Positions 1 to 8,481 of a DNA stretch of 47,413 nt are shown piece after piece. Within the stretch, counting starts at the first letter, position 1, and each line of letters starts with the position of its first letter. This stretch comes from Nitrosopumilaceae archaeon (GTDB lineage: Archaea; Thermoproteota; Nitrososphaeria; Nitrososphaerales; Nitrosopumilaceae): the NCBI GenBank assembly GCA_024644385.1, contig JAHELB010000008.1, positions 1-47,413 of the forward strand, given 5' to 3'. The notes beneath the pieces are model-generated. The model was not told where the DNA came from, did not search any database, and was given only the letters and a program-made list of their open reading frames with translations. A program made the position numbers and the translations under genes.

Positions 1-91
1 CACCCGCATTTTCCATCATGAATTTTTTTAAAAACCCCATAGCATGCCCATTATTTTCAATTCGATACATTTGATCCACGGATATTTCCAT
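1..91 (-). CDS. NAD(P)H-hydrate epimerase (YjeF_N) N-terminus, partial
   Basis: Partial gene running off the left edge; only the first 30 codons are present, starting at an ATG at 91. The peptide (MEISVDQMYRIE... ending ...KKFMMENAG) matches the opening of YjeF N-terminal domains, where a 'mRxiE' helix precedes the conserved MENAG motif. In that family the enzyme epimerises damaged NAD(P)HX for repair by the NnrD dehydratase, often fused in archaea; whether a fusion exists cannot be seen here. On the minus strand an AT-rich TATA-like stretch (CTTATTTTAC) lies about 25 bases upstream, fitting a short-leader transcript. The call rests on one short motif block. Confidence 0.6.
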   Translation of the reverse strand, partial: MEISVDQMYRIENNGHAMGFLKKFMMENAG

Positions 92-180
92 AATTAGAAG
101 GAAAGTTGATGTAAAATAAGAGCTTTGAGATTATGTTTTAAGTATAAAGGAGACTTGATAGTCTAAAAATAATTCTTTTA

Positions 181-1071
181 TCAGTATGTTAGTTCTTGAA
201 TTTTTTTGACTGTATCATTCAGAGAATCAACCAGAAATTTTTTCTCTGCAAGATTATCAGATTTTAAAAATGCCTGTCTGTAATTAGATAATTTCTCTTG
301 AAGTAATCTAAGTTCTCCTTTTGGATCGATGTTTACATTACTTATTGAAGTACTTTGGTTTTCACCGTTTGAATTAGATTTAGAATTTTTTTCAGACTTT
401 TGGTTTTCACAGCCATAACAAGGGGCATCATTGTCATCTTCGAATCTAGGAAGTTTTCCATTTACATCAAAATTTGATTGAATATCCTCGTCTGCAAATC
501 CGTATTTAATATTAAGTTCCTGGATATAGCTAATCATTTCTATTCTTGGCATAGAGGCATATTTGAAATATTCACGTTGTGCATCATAAAATGATCCCCC
601 ATTTTCTAAGACTAGATTTTTGGCCGCAATCGCAAGTTGTACTTTTGCATTTAAATAATCAAATTGGTCTCTAAAGATTCCATGGTATGTTTCATTTAGT
701 TTTGTGATAAAATTTTCAAATGCATTCTCAGGAGTAAAATCGATGTATTTTTTTTCCATTGATTTAAGATCTTCTTGTAACATTTCTTTTGAGATTTTTC
801 TGTTCTCTTCTATTTCGATTTGCTGTTTGGTTGGTAGAAACTTGGGGGTTTCTTTTTCAGAAAGTTGTTTGTATTTTAGTTTTTGTGCTTCCATTTCTGC
901 AATGATTTTCATTGCAAAAGGATCTTTTTTCAATTTATCGGAAACCAAAATATCAGGTGCACCAGATTCTGCAAAGGCCATTAGTTCACTATTTGCTGCA
1001 GGTATAACGAGTAACCCAGCCACTATTACTAAAATTACTGGCAATAGTTTTTGAGCCTTGACCTTTTTCAT
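181..1071 (-). CDS. Secreted coiled-coil protein, unknown function
   Basis: A 296-residue protein with an N-terminal signal peptide: KK/K-rich start, hydrophobic stretch about residues 9-28 (LLPVILVIVAGLLVIPA), likely processed near AES/ANS. The mature part is charged and helical, with Lys/Glu-rich coiled-coil segments around 50-110 and 250-290. A low-complexity Ser/Asn/Lys linker follows a CYGC motif near residue 220 that could be a disulfide or metal pair. No catalytic motif is recognised. It is divergent from the translin gene, with about 200 bases between. Probably an exported envelope-associated protein of archaeal ammonia oxidisers; function unknown. Confidence 0.75.
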   Translation of the reverse strand: MKKVKAQKLLPVILVIVAGLLVIPAANSELMAFAESGAPDILVSDKLKKDPFAMKIIAEMEAQKLKYKQLSEKETPKFLPTKQQIEIEENRKISKEMLQEDLKSMEKKYIDFTPENAFENFITKLNETYHGIFRDQFDYLNAKVQLAIAAKNLVLENGGSFYDAQREYFKYASMPRIEMISYIQELNIKYGFADEDIQSNFDVNGKLPRFEDDNDAPCYGCENQKSEKNSKSNSNGENQSTSISNVNIDPKGELRLLQEKLSNYRQAFLKSDNLAEKKFLVDSLNDTVKKIQELTY

Positions 1072-1170
1072 GATTTGTTTTTGAATTTTTTATTAATAAA
1101 AGAAAGGAAGGATTTGTTCTAATCTATAATAAGTATGAATTTTGAGTAATAGTTATAAAAAATGAACATT

Positions 1171-1200
1171 CGAAGAAATTTCCAAATTTTAAATTCTTCG
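1171..1200. repeat. Inverted repeat in divergent intergenic region
   Basis: The sequence CGAAGAAATTT is followed, after a short AT spacer, by AAATTCTTCG, so the arms pair except for one bulged A. It lies between two divergent genes (about 100 bases from one start, about 80 from the other). It could be an operator or a hairpin in a leader; no regulator is identified. Confidence 0.35.
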
Positions 1201-1278
1201 TTGTAACAAGCGCTAGTAGGAAATTTAAAACATGTATTTTGCAAAAGACTTTATCCTAGTTTCTATTCATATTCAAGA

Positions 1279-1893
1279 TTGACATTAAAAAATGTAAAGT
1301 ACTCCTTGAATAAAATTTCAAAATCATTAGAAGGGGTTCAAGAGAATAGAGAGTTTTTGCTAAAAAATACAAGAGAAATAATAATCCTATGTAGTCGTTC
1401 AATTATTTCTGTTCATAAAGGAGATTACAAAACAGGGCAAAAAAATCTTGCAAAGGCAAACGTGTTGTTAAAAAAATATAAAAAAAAGGCCACATCAGAT
1501 TTAAAACGTTATTTAATTACGGCAGAGCAGGAATATGTTGAAGCTATATGTTTACTGGCTGTAGTTAAAGGAATACAGATTCCTTCTCGTGAGAAATTAA
1601 AAGTTATGGAGGAATCCTATGTTTTAGGATTATTAGACTGTGTTGGGGAATTGAAGAGAATGATCTTGGATAAAATACGAATCGGTGATATTGATAAAGC
1701 GATACAGGTTTTTGATATAATGGAAAACTTGTATCTGAATTTGTATCCATTTTCTATGTATGACAAGGTCGTAAAGGAAGCTAGAAGAAAGGTCGACGTA
1801 AATCGCATTTTGGTTGAAGATGTACGAGGATCGATTACTGAAGAGAAAAGACGATCTGAACTAATTAAGGAATTAAGTCAAATAAAAAAATAA
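1279..1893 (+). CDS. Translin family protein
   Basis: A 204-residue, almost entirely alpha-helical protein. The C-terminal half carries the translin signature: EESYVLGLLDCVGELKR, then helix RIGDIDKAIQVFDIMENLY, then KVDVNRILVEDVRGSI, corresponding to the family's 'Y..G..D..GEL.R' and 'R.KlD..R...EDvrg' blocks. Eukaryotic translin/TRAX bind RNA and act in tRNA and siRNA passenger-strand processing; archaeal members form octameric RNA-binding or nuclease shells. The TTG start at 1279 is about 25 bases below a TATA-like CTTTATCC near 1250, fitting leaderless initiation. The next feature is a tRNA on the opposite strand, only 25 bases away. A role in tRNA processing is inference. Confidence 0.8.
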   Translation: MTLKNVKYSLNKISKSLEGVQENREFLLKNTREIIILCSRSIISVHKGDYKTGQKNLAKANVLLKKYKKKATSDLKRYLITAEQEYVEAICLLAVVKGIQIPSREKLKVMEESYVLGLLDCVGELKRMILDKIRIGDIDKAIQVFDIMENLYLNLYPFSMYDKVVKEARRKVDVNRILVEDVRGSITEEKRRSELIKELSQIKK

Positions 1894-1918
1894 GCAATTT
1901 TTGCTGCAAAAACCTGAA

Positions 1919-2003
1919 TGCGGGTGATGGGATTTGAACCCACGAACTCCTAAGAGACTAGCCCCTCAAGCTAGCGCCTTTGGCCAGGCTGGGCGACACC
2001 CGC
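1919..2003 (-). tRNA. tRNA-Leu (anticodon GAG)
   Basis: A complete 85-base class II tRNA. Acceptor arms GCGGGTG/CACCCGC pair perfectly (1997-2003 with 1920-1926) and base 1919 gives discriminator A. The anticodon stem CTAGC/GCTAG encloses loop TTGAGGG, anticodon GAG (Leu CUC/CUU). A long variable arm (about TCTCTTAGGAGTT) and T-arm GTGGGTTCAAATCCCAT are typical of leucine tRNAs. No intron is seen and CCA is not encoded. Confidence 0.97.
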
Positions 2004-2055
2004 AGCAAAAATTCCTTGCATGGTTTTTATAATCCTTGATTACTTTTTCGTTCGT

Positions 2056-2292
2056 ATGTTAGTTCCTGTAAGATGTTTTACTTGTGGAAATCTTATCGCC
2101 GATAAATTTGAAGATTATCAAACTAAGGTAAAATCTGGAGAGAGTCCAGACAAGGTTTTAGACTCTCTTGGGGTCAGTAGATATTGTTGTAGAAGAATGC
2201 TATTAACTACAGTTGAAACCATTCAACAAGTTGTTCCATTCTATGAAGCTATCCAGAGAAGGCATCAAGAAGTCCAATCTGAGCTAGAGTAG
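2056..2292 (+). CDS. rpoN: DNA-directed RNA polymerase subunit N (Rpb10)
   Basis: A 78-residue subunit of archaeal RNA polymerase that zips the D and L platform together. It has the Rpb10 zinc site: MLVPVRCFTCG with CxxC near the N-terminus and RYCCRRM for the second Cys pair. An in-frame ATG lies 36 bases upstream at 2020, but the conserved family N-terminus is MLxPVRCFTCG, so 2056 is chosen. It ends one base before the enolase TTG, so the two are co-transcribed. First gene of the conserved archaeal rpoN-eno-rpsB block. Confidence 0.95.
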   Translation: MLVPVRCFTCGNLIADKFEDYQTKVKSGESPDKVLDSLGVSRYCCRRMLLTTVETIQQVVPFYEAIQRRHQEVQSELE

Positions 2293-2293
2293 C

Positions 2294-3532
2294 TTGTCAA
2301 AGATTACATCTATTGAAGGACGTCTTCTCTACAATAGTAGAGGGAGTAAAACAATTGAAATAGATATTATTTCAGATAACAAATTTCTTGGAAGAGTATG
2401 CGCCCCGTCAGGGGCTAGCGTTGGAAAATACGAGGCAGTGAGTTTTCCAAATGGAAATCCCGAAGAAAGTTTAAGAATTTTAAAAGAATATTCTCAAAAA
2501 TTTATTGGTTTAGAAGCATCGGATCTAAAATCAATTCATGACACTTTAAGAAGTTTGGACGATTCATCCAATTACTCAAATATTGGAGGAGCTCTTGCCT
2601 TTTCGGTTACCATCGCATCCATGGAATCGGCTTCCAGGGCATTGAATCAACCGCTGTACCAGACACTATCCTCAAGATCCTCTTTCACATGTCCCTTTCC
2701 ATTAGGGAATATTTTAGGTGGTGGTGCTCATGCCGGACCAGGTACACCCGACATCCAGGAAATATTGATTTGTGCAATAGGGTCAAAAACAATTAGAGAG
2801 GCAGTAGAAACTAATCTCTCAGTACACAAAGAATTGCGTAATGTACTTGAAAAGGAAGATCCAAATTTTACAAATGGGCGAGGAGATGAAGGTGGGTGGG
2901 CTCCAAAATTAAACAACGAGAAAGCTTTGGAAGTTTCCGCTATAGCTATTGAAAATTTAGGATTCACTTTGGGAAAGGAAGTTTCTCTAGGAGTAGACTT
3001 TGCATCATCAACCCAATGGGACGAAAAAAAACAAAAGTACCTTTACGAACGAGCTGGATTTGAAAATTCTCCTGATAAGCAAATTGAATTTGCAGCAAAG
3101 ATTATCGAAAAATACAAGTTAGTTTATGCCGAAGATGCGGTTCATGAGGAAGCCTTTGAAGATATGGCAGAATTGACAAAAAAATTTCCAAAAACTATGG
3201 TAACAGGGGATGATCTAACGGTAACAAACAAGAATATTCTAAAAAAAGCCATAGAATCCAAATCATGTAATGCTTCTATTCTCAAAGTTAATCAAGCTGG
3301 GAGTCTTTACGATGCTCTGGAATTTGCCGAAGTTGCCAATAAGAATAACATTAAACTCATCACATCACATAGATCAGGGGAATCAGTTGATTCGCATATA
3401 GCGCATATTGGCCTGGCAACTCAATCAAAAATGCTCAAGGTGGGCATAGTAGGAGGTGAAAGAGTAGCAAAACTAAATGAGTTATTGAGGCTATCAGAGC
3501 ATGGTTTAATATGCGGTATGGCTGAGATTTAA
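2294..3532 (+). CDS. eno: Enolase
   Basis: Phosphopyruvate hydratase interconverting 2-phosphoglycerate and phosphoenolpyruvate, a cytosolic Mg2+ enzyme. At 412 residues it is near the family's usual length. Visible motifs are GASVGKYEAV, the metal/active-site region GDDLTVTN, catalytic Lys in SILKVNQAGS, and the signature SHRSGESVDSHIAHI near the C-terminus. The TTG start at 2294 sits directly after the rpoN stop with the coupling order kept in many archaea. In ammonia oxidisers it would act mainly in the gluconeogenic direction, which is inference. Confidence 0.96.
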   Translation: MSKITSIEGRLLYNSRGSKTIEIDIISDNKFLGRVCAPSGASVGKYEAVSFPNGNPEESLRILKEYSQKFIGLEASDLKSIHDTLRSLDDSSNYSNIGGALAFSVTIASMESASRALNQPLYQTLSSRSSFTCPFPLGNILGGGAHAGPGTPDIQEILICAIGSKTIREAVETNLSVHKELRNVLEKEDPNFTNGRGDEGGWAPKLNNEKALEVSAIAIENLGFTLGKEVSLGVDFASSTQWDEKKQKYLYERAGFENSPDKQIEFAAKIIEKYKLVYAEDAVHEEAFEDMAELTKKFPKTMVTGDDLTVTNKNILKKAIESKSCNASILKVNQAGSLYDALEFAEVANKNNIKLITSHRSGESVDSHIAHIGLATQSKMLKVGIVGGERVAKLNELLRLSEHGLICGMAEI

Positions 3533-3539
3533 AATCGTT

Positions 3540-4163
3540 ATGAGTCAACAAGCAGAGTCCACGGACATCAAGAAGAAGGTTCTTTCAACAGGAATTAGAG
3601 TTGGAACCCAAGTAAAAACGAAATTCATGAAACCATTCATTACCAAAGCGAGTCCTGAAGGCCTTTACATGCTTGATCTCGATATTACCCTTGAAAAAAT
3701 TAAAACGGCTGCAAAATTCATCAATCGTATTGGCACTGATAAACTCATAGTTTGTTCTGGAAGACAATATGCAAATACACCTATTGAGAAATTTTGTGAA
3801 ATGCTAGGTACTAAAAAATTACTGGGAAGATTTCTTCCAGGGACCCTTACAAATCCCTCTTTGCCCTACTATATTGAGCCAAAATTGGTTTTAATCTCTG
3901 ATCCACAGGTAGACGATCAAGCCATAGTAGAGGCAACAAATGCAGGTATACCTATCATTGGAATTTCAAATACAGATAACATTACATCAAAATTAGATGT
4001 TGTAATACCCGCCAACAATAGAGGGAGAAAAGCCCTTGCTACTGTTTATTGGTTATTGGTTCGTCAAATTCTCATTGAACGAGGAGAATTAAAAGAAAAT
4101 GAATCAATGAAATATGAAATAGATGATTTTGAAACAAAAATCACGGAAGAGGAAATCGAGTAA
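3540..4163 (+). CDS. rpsB: Ribosomal protein uS2 (30S S2)
   Basis: Small-subunit ribosomal protein of 207 residues. It shows the archaeal/eukaryotic S2/SA pattern: GTQVKTKFMKPF, MLDLDITLEKIKTAAKFI, RFLPGTLTNPSL, PIIGISNTDNITSKLDVVIPANNRG, then ALATVYWLLVRQIL. A basic/acidic tail follows. Seven bases separate it from enolase, and its TAA overlaps the ATG of the next gene (TAATG at 4161-4165), showing tight translational coupling. Confidence 0.97.
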   Translation: MSQQAESTDIKKKVLSTGIRVGTQVKTKFMKPFITKASPEGLYMLDLDITLEKIKTAAKFINRIGTDKLIVCSGRQYANTPIEKFCEMLGTKKLLGRFLPGTLTNPSLPYYIEPKLVLISDPQVDDQAIVEATNAGIPIIGISNTDNITSKLDVVIPANNRGRKALATVYWLLVRQILIERGELKENESMKYEIDDFETKITEEEIE

Positions 4164-4996
4164 TGCAAATTAGAACACCGGCTGTAGCCGGAATGTTCTA
4201 TCCCGGTGAAAAAAACAAATTATCAAAACTTATCGATGATTGTTTTTTACATTCTTTTGGACCAGGAGAGAAACCTCCCAAAAAAAATGGAAAAAAAATA
4301 TTGGGAGTTATTTGTCCACATGCAGGTTATGTTTACTCTGGACCAATCGCGTGTAATTCGTTTTATTCAATTTCCTCAGAATTGTTAGAATTGTTCATCA
4401 TTATTGGCCCTAACCACTGGGGAATAGGAAAAAGTGTTGCAACTATGAAAGATTGTAAGTGGGAAACACCCCTTGGAACGGTTGAAGTAGATTCTGAATC
4501 TGCAGAAGAAATATCAAGATTATCACAAAAAATAGAACCAGATTTTTTCTCTCATACTCGAGAACATAGTTTGGAGGTACAAATTCCAATATTACAAAAG
4601 ACGTTTTCTAATTTCAAAATTTTGCCTATATCGTTAATTAATCAAAGTAAGGAGGTTGCAAAGGATGTTGGGTTGGCAATATCAAAAATTGCAAAGAAAA
4701 AAAATGCAATGATAATAGGATCTTCAGATTTCACACATTATGAGTCCAACGAGTTTGCTCATGAACAGGATCTGGCTTTAATTGATCCAATTTTAGAAAT
4801 GGATGTTGATAGATTTTATGATGTTTTACACAAAAGAAAGGTTACTTCTTGTGGATATGGAGCAATAGCATCAACTATCGTTGCATGCAAAGAACTTGGT
4901 GCAACGAAGGGAGAATTGCTCAAATATGCCACTAGTGGTGATGTGACTGGGGATACGAGTTCTGTTGTGGGATATGGATCAATAGTGTTCACTTGA
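4163..4996 (+). CDS. MEMO family protein (AmmeMemoRadiSam system B)
   Basis: A 277-residue MEMO1-family protein. It begins with the family hallmark IRTPAVAGMFYPG and keeps CPHAGYVYSGP, IIGPNHWG, REHSLEVQIPIL, IGSSDFTHYE and a late TSGDVTGD. Structurally the family resembles class III extradiol dioxygenases with a conserved His/Asp/Cys pocket; its precise archaeal role is not settled. It sits between uS2 and mevalonate kinase, overlapping both, in the order seen widely in archaea, so it is a good co-expression candidate for lipid or translation functions. Confidence 0.93.
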   Translation: MQIRTPAVAGMFYPGEKNKLSKLIDDCFLHSFGPGEKPPKKNGKKILGVICPHAGYVYSGPIACNSFYSISSELLELFIIIGPNHWGIGKSVATMKDCKWETPLGTVEVDSESAEEISRLSQKIEPDFFSHTREHSLEVQIPILQKTFSNFKILPISLINQSKEVAKDVGLAISKIAKKKNAMIIGSSDFTHYESNEFAHEQDLALIDPILEMDVDRFYDVLHKRKVTSCGYGAIASTIVACKELGATKGELLKYATSGDVTGDTSSVVGYGSIVFT

Positions 4997-5940
4997 AATC
5001 CAAAGCTTCTGCACCTGGAAAGATAATTCTTTTTGGTGAACATTTCGTAGTGTATGGTGTCAAAGCAATTCTTTGTGCAATTGACAAAAGAGTGACTGTT
5101 TCTGCGGAAAAAATTCCGCAAAATAAAATTTCTATTAAATCCTCTTTTGGAAATATAGTGGAATCACCAGACAGGCCAATTAAAGAAATTGAAAGTCAAT
5201 TTAGACCCTTTTATTATTTGGCAGATAAAATGATTCAGAAATATAAGGAGAAATTTGGAATTGAAATAACAATAACATCTGAAATTCCATCTGGAGTGGG
5301 GCTCGGTTCCTCTTCGGCATGTTGTGTTGCCAGTGCAGCAGCTATTTCTGGCCTTTTTACAAAAAATTCAAAGGAAGAAATTCTTCAAATGGCAATAGAG
5401 GCAGAAAAAACAATTTTCCCAAATAATTCAGGGGCAGATTCTACAGTATGTACTTATGGTGGTCTTATTCAATATGATAAAAAAGGAGGGTTTTCAAAAA
5501 TAGACACTGAAATTAATTTTGATCTAATTATTGCAAATTCAAAAATCAAACATTCGACAAAAGAAGTGGTGTCATATGTAAAGAACTTCAAAGAGAACAA
5601 TGAGGAAAGATTCGCCATCATATGTAATGAAGTAAATAGATTGGTAGAAGACGTTCTAATTTGTATTAAAAATAATGATTTGGAAGGTATCGGTAGAAAC
5701 ATGACAAAAAATCAGAAATATCTTGAATCAATTGGAGTATCAAATGAAAAATTAAGAGAAATGATTGCGCTTTCAAATAAATCCTCTTTTGGTGCCAAGT
5801 TAACAGGAGCTGGTGATGGAGGTTGTATTTTTTCTCTAGCTGATAAAAACAACCTTCAAAAAACTGTTAATAATTTGGAGGAAAAAAATTATGAATGTTT
5901 TACTGGAAAAATAGATTTTACAGGATTGGATACTTTTTAA
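4993..5940 (+). CDS. mvk: Mevalonate kinase
   Basis: GHMP-superfamily kinase of 315 residues phosphorylating mevalonate, in the archaeal isoprenoid pathway. Motifs: SAPGKIILFGEHFVVYG (motif 1, residues about 5-21), PSGVGLGSSSACCVA (ATP-binding motif 2, about 96-110), and GAKLTGAGDGGCIFSL (motif 3, about 258-273). The TTG start at 4993 overlaps the preceding stop (TTGA). Its neighbours IPK, IDI and GGPPS make the pathway assignment very secure. Confidence 0.96.
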   Translation: MKSKASAPGKIILFGEHFVVYGVKAILCAIDKRVTVSAEKIPQNKISIKSSFGNIVESPDRPIKEIESQFRPFYYLADKMIQKYKEKFGIEITITSEIPSGVGLGSSSACCVASAAAISGLFTKNSKEEILQMAIEAEKTIFPNNSGADSTVCTYGGLIQYDKKGGFSKIDTEINFDLIIANSKIKHSTKEVVSYVKNFKENNEERFAIICNEVNRLVEDVLICIKNNDLEGIGRNMTKNQKYLESIGVSNEKLREMIALSNKSSFGAKLTGAGDGGCIFSLADKNNLQKTVNNLEEKNYECFTGKIDFTGLDTF

Positions 5941-5963
5941 TGGACTAGTTATTTTTTGACAAC

Positions 5964-6716
5964 ATGATTCTAATCAAATTAGGAGGTTCCATAATTACCA
6001 ATAAGGAAAAACCTCTATCGTCTAGGAAAAAGACCATAGAAAACATTGTGAGGGATTTAAAGAAAATTGATGAACCAATAATCATTGTTCATGGGGGTGG
6101 GTCGTATGGCCATTACTGGTCCGTAAAATATGGAATGCATACACAGCCTGGAAAATATGACCTCAGAGGTGTATCAATAGTTAAAAATTCAATGATAGAA
6201 CTAAATAAAATAATTTTGGATGTTTTTTTAAAAAATCGATTAAATCCTTATTGTTTACCTCCAACTGATTTTATGGATGGAAATAAACCCATATCAAAAA
6301 AAGTTAAAGAGATGGAAAAAATTGCAAAATCAGGTTTAATCCCTATCACTTTTGGTGATGCCCTTTGGTATGGTAAAAATAAAACATACATTTTATCTGG
6401 AGATAAAATAATGACATTGCTTTCAAAGATTTTAAAACCAAGATTAAATATTTTTGCTCTAAATGAGGATGGATTATACTTTGATCTAAAAACAAAAAAA
6501 TTGATTTATGAATTAAAAGGGCAAAAGCCCTCAATTTCGGGAAACAAAATGGATGTTACTGGAGGAATGTCCAGAAAAGTAGAGGAAGCTTATAAAATTT
6601 CAAAGAATGGAATGGATGTATTTTTTGTAAACGGAAACAAACCAGAGAGAATTGTTAAGGCTATTAAAAATAAGAAATATGAGGGGACGTTGGTTAGAGG
6701 AAAAAGAAATGTCTGA
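5964..6716 (+). CDS. ipk: Isopentenyl phosphate kinase
   Basis: Amino-acid-kinase-fold enzyme of 250 residues converting isopentenyl phosphate to IPP, the hallmark of the archaeal alternative mevalonate pathway. It shows ILIKLGGSIITNK (N-terminal Gly/Lys loop), IVHGGGSYGHY with the His that binds the substrate phosphate, PITFGDALWY, LSGDKIMTLLSKIL and DVTGGMSRKVEEA. It starts with ATG 23 bases after mvk and its last 8 bases overlap the start of the isomerase gene. Confidence 0.95.
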   Translation: MILIKLGGSIITNKEKPLSSRKKTIENIVRDLKKIDEPIIIVHGGGSYGHYWSVKYGMHTQPGKYDLRGVSIVKNSMIELNKIILDVFLKNRLNPYCLPPTDFMDGNKPISKKVKEMEKIAKSGLIPITFGDALWYGKNKTYILSGDKIMTLLSKILKPRLNIFALNEDGLYFDLKTKKLIYELKGQKPSISGNKMDVTGGMSRKVEEAYKISKNGMDVFFVNGNKPERIVKAIKNKKYEGTLVRGKRNV

Positions 6717-7350
6717 AGAATATCTAGTGTTAGTTGATGAAAATGATAATCCAATTGGCAAAGAAGAAAAGGTAAAATGCCATTTGCCAAATGGCATACT
6801 TCACCGAGCATTTACTGCATTACTTTTTGATAAAAATGGAAGATTGGTTTTAACCAGGAGAGCAAAAGAGAAGATGTTATGGCCAGGGGATTGGGATGGA
6901 ACTGTTGCTAGTCACCCTAGAGAATCTGAAACGTATGTTTCCTCAGGGGAAAGAAGAATGCCAGAAGAGTTAGGAATCCGATGCAATCTAGATTATCTCT
7001 TCAAATTTGAATATCATGTTCCTTACAAAGATGTAGGTTCTGAGAACGAGATTTGTGGTACTTTAATTGGAATTGTGGAAGACTCTACTCAATTTACAAA
7101 AATTGAAGGAGAAATAGATGAGATTAAATGGATTTCCGCTAAAGAGTTTCTAGTGGATTTGAAGGCAAATCCCAAAATCTACTGCCCTTGGATGATAATA
7201 GCCCTTGAATTACTTGAAAAATCAGATGAATTAATGCTAAAAAAATATGAAAGTATTTTTTCACGTTGGATAACCACAGAAATGCATGAAGTATTTCAAC
7301 AAGCAATTAAGGTTCATCTTCCAAAAGAAGATTGGAGGTTAGTCCAATGA
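6709..7350 (+). CDS. idi: Isopentenyl-diphosphate delta-isomerase, type I (Nudix)
   Basis: Nudix-fold isomerase of 213 residues interconverting IPP and DMAPP. Start ATG 6709 is chosen because the conserved domain begins at MSEEYLVLVDENDNP and the preceding codons overlap IPK. Metal ligands match type I enzymes: H25 and H32 (CHLPNGILHRAF), H69 (ASHPRES), E112/E114 (SENEIC); the helix ERRMPEELG is the Nudix-like motif. The usual catalytic Cys (C67 of E. coli, in VCGHP) is Ala in TVASHP. Its TGA overlaps the GGPPS start. Substrate and reaction are inferred from family and neighbours. Confidence 0.9.
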   Translation: MSEEYLVLVDENDNPIGKEEKVKCHLPNGILHRAFTALLFDKNGRLVLTRRAKEKMLWPGDWDGTVASHPRESETYVSSGERRMPEELGIRCNLDYLFKFEYHVPYKDVGSENEICGTLIGIVEDSTQFTKIEGEIDEIKWISAKEFLVDLKANPKIYCPWMIIALELLEKSDELMLKKYESIFSRWITTEMHEVFQQAIKVHLPKEDWRLVQ

Positions 7351-8327
7351 AAAAAAACCACACGATTGAAAAAAATGCAAAATTTGTAAACAATTACCTA
7401 AAAACAAAACTAAAAGGAAATCCTAAAATTCTCTATGATGCTGCTGGGCATCTCATAGTAAATGGAGGGAAACGACTAAGGCCCTACATGGTGATTAAAA
7501 GCTGTCAGATTTTAGGGGGTAAAATTTCAAACGCTATGCCAGCTGCAAGTGCAATTGAAATGGTTCATAATTTTACTTTGGTTCATGACGATATTATGGA
7601 CAACGATGAAATGCGTCACGGCGTGCCAACAGTTCATAATAAATTTGGAATGCCGGTGGCAATACTAGCTGGCGATGTATTATTTTCTAAGGCTTTTCAA
7701 ATAATATCAAATTCGAAATTATCACCTAATGCAACAAACCAATTAATCTCAAGACTTGCTAAAGCCTGTGTAGATGTTTGTGAAGGTCAATTATTTGATA
7801 TAAAAATGGCAGAGTCTAGAAAGATTCCTTCTCAATCGGAGTATATTGAAATGATTGGTAAAAAAACTGCAGCATTATTTGATGTATCTTGCGCGATGGG
7901 GGCAATTTGCGCTACCAACAATTTAAGGGATATTAGAAATTTATCCTCGTTTGGAAGAAATTTAGGAATTGCTTTTCAGATAACCGACGATCTTATAGGA
8001 GTTATGGGCGACTCAAAGATTACTAAAAAGCCTGTTGGGAATGACCTCAGAGAAGGAAAAAAATCTCTTCCCATTCTAATGGCAATTAAAGCTGCAAAAG
8101 ATAAAAATAAAAAAATAATTTTAAAAGCTTTTGGAAATAAAAAAGCCTCAAAAGATGATCTAAAGAAAGCAGTAGAAGTAATACGGGCACAAGGAATTGA
8201 AGATACTGTAAGAAATCAAGCTGAAAAATATGCTGAACTGGCAGAAAAGTCACTAACGAAATATCAAGGTTCAGCTAAAAAGGAATTAGTAGAGTTGCTG
8301 GATTTTGTAGTCAAACGAAGTCGCTGA
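7347..8327 (+). CDS. Geranylgeranyl diphosphate synthase (prenyl transferase)
   Basis: Trans-isoprenyl diphosphate synthase of 326 residues; condenses IPP and allylic diphosphates to make the C20 chains of archaeal ether lipids. Aspartate-rich motifs: VHDDIMDNDEMRHG (first) and DDLIGVMGD (second), plus GGKRLRP for diphosphate binding. A Phe lies five residues before the first motif (NFTLVHDD), the chain-length-setting position of archaeal GGPP synthases, suggesting a C20 product. ATG 7347 overlaps the idi stop (ATGA). It closes the isoprenoid operon. Confidence 0.93.
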   Translation: MKKNHTIEKNAKFVNNYLKTKLKGNPKILYDAAGHLIVNGGKRLRPYMVIKSCQILGGKISNAMPAASAIEMVHNFTLVHDDIMDNDEMRHGVPTVHNKFGMPVAILAGDVLFSKAFQIISNSKLSPNATNQLISRLAKACVDVCEGQLFDIKMAESRKIPSQSEYIEMIGKKTAALFDVSCAMGAICATNNLRDIRNLSSFGRNLGIAFQITDDLIGVMGDSKITKKPVGNDLREGKKSLPILMAIKAAKDKNKKIILKAFGNKKASKDDLKKAVEVIRAQGIEDTVRNQAEKYAELAEKSLTKYQGSAKKELVELLDFVVKRSR

Positions 8328-8455
8328 TCACCAAAAACTTGAATTGATTTTGAAATTTTAATTTTAAAATAGTAAAGTTTATTTCGATATTCCAAAAAAA
8401 TCTTCGAATATAATTTGTCCAAAATGGTTTGGTTAGGCACAGATTTGTCCATTAG

Positions 8456-8463
8456 TATAAAAA
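8456..8463 (+). promoter_or_regulatory. TATA box for glutamyl-tRNA synthetase gene
   Basis: TATAAAAA ends about 19 bases before the TTG at 8482, placing the expected archaeal transcription start at or next to that codon. It supports TTG 8482 as a leaderless start. Two copies of TTTGTCCA (near 8414 and 8444) lie just upstream. Confidence 0.55.
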
Positions 8464-8481
8464 AGCGATGAAAAATAACAT

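Noticed and set aside
704-1054. Open frame of 116 codons on the plus strand inside the secreted-protein gene
   Set aside because: Antisense shadow of a gene with a clear signal peptide and coherent coiled-coil protein; Phe/Ser-rich composition is typical of reverse-strand reading.
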